From Victivallis vadensis (GTDB lineage: Bacteria > Verrucomicrobiota > Lentisphaeria > Victivallales > Victivallaceae), in NCBI RefSeq assembly GCF_003096415.1, contig NZ_QEKH01000003.1, forward strand, positions 124,001-188,000: a stretch of 64,000 nucleotides of DNA, written 5' to 3'. A program made the translations under genes and the position numbers. Of the stretch, positions 60,369 to 64,000 are shown piece by piece. Positions within the stretch are counted from its first letter, which is position 1. Each line of letters opens with the position of its first letter. The notes beneath the pieces were generated by a model, which was not told the DNA's origin, did not search any database, and saw only the letters and a list, made by a program, of their open reading frames with translations.

Positions 60369-61580
60369 TCACGCCTGTGCGGCGGAGTTGACGGTCACGG
60401 TGTCGGCCGCGATGTTGACGCTGCGCTGATCGGTCGCGATCTCGGCGAGCGCGGCGGCCGGAGCCTTCAGGTTCTTGATCCGGCAGCACCGCTGGTTCGC
60501 GTTGTGGAATTCCAGCGTAAACTCGCCGACCATCTTCCGGCTGATTCCGTCAGCGTCCGGCGGCGTCGAATCGGTGTCCCCGACCGGGCGCATCCAACTG
60601 AGCGCGAAGCAGTCGTCGTCGCAGAGCCAGGCGTCCGCATCGTTGAAGTCGGGGTCCCCGATGATTTCGATGTTCTGGCCGTTCGCCTCGTTGACGACCA
60701 CCGCGACGTAGACGCCGCGCGCCTTGTCGTCGCGCATCACGGTGATGTTGTTCTTGTACTCGTTGGCCAGCACGCGCGCCTGATCCGGCGTGCAGTACAG
60801 CGCGGTCGGGTTGCCGCCTTCCTCGGTGACCTTCATCACCGCATCGTTGACCAGTTTGCTGGTCAGACGGCCGCCGGAAGCGTCCACGGCGAGCGCGGTC
60901 GCGAAGTTGTAAAGGCCGCCGGCCTCTCCGAACACGTCGTTCGCTTCATCGCGTTCGGTCCGGATGCCCCAGATCGCCTGACGGTTCATGTCGCGGTCGA
61001 TCTCCTGAAGGGCGAACTCCGTCTGCCGCGCGATGGAGTTCTCCACCTGGTCGATCGTCTTCGTGGCCAGCGCCGAATTGCTGATTCCGAGGTCCTTGCG
61101 GATGATCTGCGTATGATTGTACGCGCTGCCGACCGTCCGGCGGGTGTATTCGCCGTCGCCTTCGCGCGAGTTCTCCCGCACCGGCGTGCCGACGATCCGG
61201 CAGATGTCGCCCGCCGCGAGCGCGGTTTTGGCGGTGTCGCCGTTTGCCGCCACGACCGCGGCGGTGATCTTTTTGTCGGCCTCCTCCAGCGTGGCGACCT
61301 TGAATACGACCGGATGCCCGGCCACGGTGAAGCGCGTTCCGACTTTCACCCGCAGGAAGTCCGCGGCGGAAAGTGTCGCCTTGCCGGAGGCATACGCGGT
61401 CACGGTGAAGCCGCGCCCCTTGATCTGATCCTCCAGCCATTCGTGTTTGTGGTTGGTCGCCGGCGACGCCGACTTGAACCGGGACAGAAAACGTCCTTTC
61501 CCGGCGATCACGGTGTTCATCGCGCTCGAAAGGTCGCGCGCCTTGTTGGTCAGCGAATAGGTCTTGATTTCGTTCGGCAT
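60369..61580 (-). CDS. Major capsid protein, SU10/DUF5309-like
   Basis: The 403-residue protein begins EIKTYSLTNKARDLSSAMN, with FLSRFKSASPATNHKHEWLED typical of the SU10-like (DUF5309) HK97-fold major capsid group. EIIGDPDFNDADAWLCDDDCF and a late GEFTLEFHNANQRCCRIKNL are also family-like. It follows the protease/scaffold gene by 3 bp, the usual head-gene order. Confidence 0.8.
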   Translation of the reverse strand: MPNEIKTYSLTNKARDLSSAMNTVIAGKGRFLSRFKSASPATNHKHEWLEDQIKGRGFTVTAYASGKATLSAADFLRVKVGTRFTVAGHPVVFKVATLEEADKKITAAVVAANGDTAKTALAAGDICRIVGTPVRENSREGDGEYTRRTVGSAYNHTQIIRKDLGISNSALATKTIDQVENSIARQTEFALQEIDRDMNRQAIWGIRTERDEANDVFGEAGGLYNFATALAVDASGGRLTSKLVNDAVMKVTEEGGNPTALYCTPDQARVLANEYKNNITVMRDDKARGVYVAVVVNEANGQNIEIIGDPDFNDADAWLCDDDCFALSWMRPVGDTDSTPPDADGISRKMVGEFTLEFHNANQRCCRIKNLKAPAAALAEIATDQRSVNIAADTVTVNSAAQA

Positions 61581-61583
61581 TGC

Positions 61584-62099
61584 TTATCTCCTGATGGTTC
61601 TGGCGTTGTTGGTGGATTCGCGGATCGCCTTCTGCACGTCCGACAGCCCGGAGAGGTCGGACTCGGCCGGTTTGGCGTCAAGGTCCGACAGCTCCAGCAC
61701 GCCGACCGGGGCGAAGATGCCGTCCTGCAGGCTGTCGCAGTAGTCGGCGAGTTCCGCCGCGCTCATCTTTTTGATGTACGGCGTATCCAGCCGGGCCGGG
61801 GTCAGGACTCCGCGCCGGAAGCCTTCGGCGATGACCCGCCGGCGGTGTTCCGCCTCCTCGCGCTCCTGCCGCGCGGCTTCCGCGCACTCCAGAGCTTTGA
61901 CTTTTTCAGAAAGCTCCCCGGCCGCTTCCGCCTGGGTTTTCAGCGCGGCAAGGGTGACTTTGAGATTTTCCGGCGTCACGTCGTCGCCGAGCACCTCCTT
62001 CAGCACGGCGAGCAGTTCGCCGTCGGTTTTCTTCTCCGGTTCGGGTGCCGCGGGGGCGGCCGGTTCCGGAGCCGTCCGGGTCTTGGTTTCTTCAGGCAT
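61584..62099 (-). CDS. Nested scaffold protein from an internal start of the protease gene
   Basis: Within the protease gene an ATG (62099-62097) begins MPEETKTRTAPEPAAPAAPE. It is preceded at 5 nt by a perfect AGGAGG (62110-62105). The 171-residue product equals the C-terminal scaffold half, as in Mu, where gene Z lies inside gene I. The excess of free scaffold needed for head assembly would be supplied this way. Confidence 0.65.
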   Translation of the reverse strand: MPEETKTRTAPEPAAPAAPEPEKKTDGELLAVLKEVLGDDVTPENLKVTLAALKTQAEAAGELSEKVKALECAEAARQEREEAEHRRRVIAEGFRRGVLTPARLDTPYIKKMSAAELADYCDSLQDGIFAPVGVLELSDLDAKPAESDLSGLSDVQKAIRESTNNARTIRR

Positions 62100-62681
62100 C
62101 TTGGCCTCCTTTGATTGGGTTATGGATTCCTGTGCCGCCCGGACCTGCTCCGGGGTCACGTCGTCTTCATCTTCGCTCGCGGCGAGGTCCGCCGGATGCT
62201 GCAGACAGGGGTTGTTGGTCAGCGCCACGCTCTGGACGCGCAGCGGGCTTTTGCCGTCGAGTCCCCGGATCGACGGCGAGAAATAGCGGAACTGCCCCGC
62301 CTTCATCACCTCCCGGCCGATCGGCAGCCACTCCGCGTCGGTCAGATAGAGCGCGTCGCCGCGCGCCTCCAACCTGCCGAACCCCGCGACGCCGCTGTAA
62401 CGCGGCAGCTTCTTCAGGAGTTCGGTTTCGTCGATGCCGAGCTTGCCGGCCAGATTGCTGACCACGTGCTGGCAGTCGATCGGGATTTTCGCGCCCTTCG
62501 CCTGTTGATAGGCCGCGATGTCCTGCAGTTCCTGGGCTGAAAGTTCGAGGTTCACCGGCATCGAATCGCGCCGCGTGATGATGTTGTCCCCGGCGCGCAG
62601 GATCGGCCACGACACCGGCAGCCCTTCCGCGTCGCGTCCCACTTCCGACAGTTCCAGGCCGGAGTATTCCGTGATTTTCAT
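61584..62681 (-). CDS. Mu I-like prohead protease fused to scaffold domain
   Basis: The 365-residue protein has the Mu gpI-type protease part in residues 1-180 (DIAAYQQAKGAKIPIDCQHV, GRLEARGDALYLTDAEWLPI, FRYFSPSIRG and VALTNNPCLQ). The His in DCQHV and the Ser in FSPSI are likely catalytic. The rest (about 195-365) is an Ala/Glu-rich scaffold-like coiled region. A strong internal start lies at 62099. It should cut the scaffold and capsid during head maturation. Confidence 0.82.
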   Translation of the reverse strand: MKITEYSGLELSEVGRDAEGLPVSWPILRAGDNIITRRDSMPVNLELSAQELQDIAAYQQAKGAKIPIDCQHVVSNLAGKLGIDETELLKKLPRYSGVAGFGRLEARGDALYLTDAEWLPIGREVMKAGQFRYFSPSIRGLDGKSPLRVQSVALTNNPCLQHPADLAASEDEDDVTPEQVRAAQESITQSKEAKMPEETKTRTAPEPAAPAAPEPEKKTDGELLAVLKEVLGDDVTPENLKVTLAALKTQAEAAGELSEKVKALECAEAARQEREEAEHRRRVIAEGFRRGVLTPARLDTPYIKKMSAAELADYCDSLQDGIFAPVGVLELSDLDAKPAESDLSGLSDVQKAIRESTNNARTIRR

Positions 62682-62706
62682 TTGCGCAAACCTTTTGTTA
62701 GATAAT

Positions 62707-62742
62707 GTCGGACAAGTCCGACCAGTCAGACCTGTCCGACTT
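62707..62742. repeat. Tandem 9-bp GTCSGAC array, locus 5
   Basis: Four units (GTCGGACAA, GTCCGACCA, GTCAGACCT, GTCCGACTT) in the gap between the MuF-like gene and the protease gene. Confidence 0.9.
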
Positions 62743-62829
62743 GATTTTTCGGTAAAACGTGGTATAGTGAAAGTTGAGCGGTTTGGCGCGTTAGCTCACG
62801 ATTGAGTGTGCCTTTCGCCGCTCTTTTCT
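62741..62829 (+). ncRNA. Candidate small RNA opposite the prophage operon
   Basis: TTGATT (62741-62746), a 16-bp spacer and TATAGT (62763-62768) form a plus-strand promoter. The next 50 bases fold as GAGCGG/CCGCTC with an inner CTCA/TGAG hairpin and end in TTTTCTTATTT. This would make a short, highly structured RNA. It lies opposite the junction of the MuF and protease genes and could instead be only a terminator or a processing stem. Confidence 0.3.
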
Positions 62830-64000
62830 TATTTCAGCGTCCATTCCGAATCGCCGTAATCGTCACCGGCGTTGTTCCAGCTTACCAGCTTCAGCTCCTT
62901 GCCGTCCCACACCAGCACGCAGTAAGCCTGCGTCTGCGGATTGTGCAGCACGATCCGCTTCAGGCAAATCGGAACCTTTCTCATTTCTCTATGGGTTCCC
63001 TCCGTCACCATCGCCCGCTTCAGGCTGACGACGACGCGGCAGTTCTGGTTGCCGAGCGTTTCCTTCAGCAGCCGGATCGCAGCGTCCGGATCGGCGAACA
63101 GCTCCTTGTGGTTCCGCCACAGGTGTTCGATTCCATAATGCGGATTGCCGCGGCCGAGCTTGACCGGCAGCTCCGGCAGCCCGGCAGCCTCGGCGGCGCG
63201 CGGATTCAACTTTGCGACCTCGAACGGTTCCTTCGGGAACTTGTCGATCACGCTGCCGGGAACGTTCTTCCCCTGGCGGCCGGCCTGCTCGAACGCCCGG
63301 TTGACCTCCTTGTAGTCCGGCAGGCGATCCGGGTCAAGGCCGACCTTTTCAATTTCTTTCCTCGCGGATTCCTTCATCGCGTCGAAACCGTCCTTCACCG
63401 CACCGAGTTCCGGCAGCGGCGACGGCGCGGTCCCCTGAAGCGGCGGCGCGGCGATCAGCCCGACGCTGCCGAGCTCCTGATTCCGGACCGCCTCCTCGGC
63501 CTGGCGAACGATCGAAGCCCGGCTGACCGGATGCAGGCTGGATAAATCGTGCGTTTCAAACGCCTGCGCCGGGTCAAACGCAAAGCCGCTGCGGCTTTCG
63601 AGCTTCACCTGATCCGACGGCGTCGGCGTCTTGACCTTGCCTTTCCCCGCCCGCTTCTCGCTGCACTCCTCCAGTTCGCAGGTGCAGTTGAATTCCCACG
63701 GCGGCGTATGCGTCCGCAGCCACGGATCATCTTTTCGGATGATCATTCCATCGTATTTCTGATGGGAGGCGCGCGGTTTTTTGCTCCGTACCGACGCGCG
63801 GTAGATCACATACGGGAACGCCTCCAGATGGCCGGGAGAGTACATCCGCTCGTAAGTTCCGACCGCTTTCGCCATTTTCGCATTCTGGTCGATAATCAGA
63901 TTCAGCCGCGAAGTCGAACCGATGTTCGTCAGAGCGTTGCTCCCGTCATCCAGACCGTGCTGCCGGGCGAACCGGCGCATCCGGTTCCGGCATTCGTCCC
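62829..64000 (-). CDS. MuF-like minor head protein with C-terminal nuclease-like domain, 5' end outside window
   Basis: The frame is open to the window edge and continues upstream as DECRNRMRRFARQHGL. The N-terminal part has the phage Mu gpF / SPP1 gp7 pattern (SRLNLIIDQNAKMAKAVGTY, RASVRSKKPRASHQKYDGM, TPPWEFNCTCELEECSEK). After a linker of about 130 residues, a C-terminal domain (GRGNPHYGIEHLWRNHKELF, then KRIVLHNPQTQAYCVLVW and KLVSWNNAGDDYG) resembles the PBECR (Barnase-EndoU-colicin-RelE-like) nuclease domains that some MuF proteins carry. The nuclease reading is inference. Confidence 0.7.
   Translation of the reverse strand, partial: DECRNRMRRFARQHGLDDGSNALTNIGSTSRLNLIIDQNAKMAKAVGTYERMYSPGHLEAFPYVIYRASVRSKKPRASHQKYDGMIIRKDDPWLRTHTPPWEFNCTCELEECSEKRAGKGKVKTPTPSDQVKLESRSGFAFDPAQAFETHDLSSLHPVSRASIVRQAEEAVRNQELGSVGLIAAPPLQGTAPSPLPELGAVKDGFDAMKESARKEIEKVGLDPDRLPDYKEVNRAFEQAGRQGKNVPGSVIDKFPKEPFEVAKLNPRAAEAAGLPELPVKLGRGNPHYGIEHLWRNHKELFADPDAAIRLLKETLGNQNCRVVVSLKRAMVTEGTHREMRKVPICLKRIVLHNPQTQAYCVLVWDGKELKLVSWNNAGDDYGDSEWTLK

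Overview
The window (about 60% GC) looks like a chromosome segment of a Lentisphaerota-type bacterium resembling Victivallis. The evidence is several type II pseudopilin genes with the [18 protein letters not shown] leader, GntR/LacI-type regulators next to large secreted glycosidases, and a Gram-negative envelope (RND pump, lipoproteins). The taxonomic call is inference; no rRNA or tRNA gene was found.

Region 1 (1-35.9 kb) is host chromosome. The same module occurs three times: GntR/LacI-type regulator -> GC-rich repeat element -> pseudopilin -> secreted carbohydrate-active enzyme. Module 1 (minus strand, 4633 down to 1) ends in a pectate-lyase-like beta-helix protein. Module 2 (plus, 15865-21304) ends in a clan GH-A glycosidase with a CBM9-like tail. 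Module 3 (minus, 29204 down to 24381) ends in a GH99/GH71-like protein. Each regulator has a near-consensus sigma-70 promoter with a small palindrome at or just after the -10 box, a different one each time. In modules 2 and 3 a 388-bp element with terminal inverted repeats lies inside the 5' part of the pseudopilin gene. It keeps the reading frame open and carries a long hairpin with compensatory base changes between copies. This is the most unusual host feature. Housekeeping genes lie between the modules: rsmB, trmL, an RND adaptor/pump pair, a flavoprotein, ribBA, a ymdB-type phosphoesterase, an MFS transporter, corA, a pyridoxal kinase, marC, frr, a membrane glycosyltransferase, and a zinc-ribbon/SPFH pair like Bacillus ydjG/ydjI.

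Region 2 (36.1-45.8 kb) is a complete CRISPR-Cas locus in type I-B order (cas6-cas8-cas7-cas5-cas3-cas4-cas1-cas2), followed by an array of 14 identical 30-bp repeats and 13 spacers. The array stops after a perfect repeat and 31 bp of spacer-like DNA.

Region 3 (about 45.8-64 kb) is the late half of a prophage, all on the minus strand and open at the right edge. Head genes are Mu-like: MuF, a Mu I-type protease with a nested scaffold start, gp36-like and gp37-like proteins. The major capsid looks SU10/DUF5309-type. A tape measure, collagen-like tail fibres, two leucine-rich-repeat proteins, a metallopeptidase, a lipoprotein and a 41-aa NrdD-like protein follow. Five gaps in this operon hold tandem 9-bp arrays built on the palindrome GTCSGAC. 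The prophage end lies so close to the array that the phage may have inserted into the CRISPR array.
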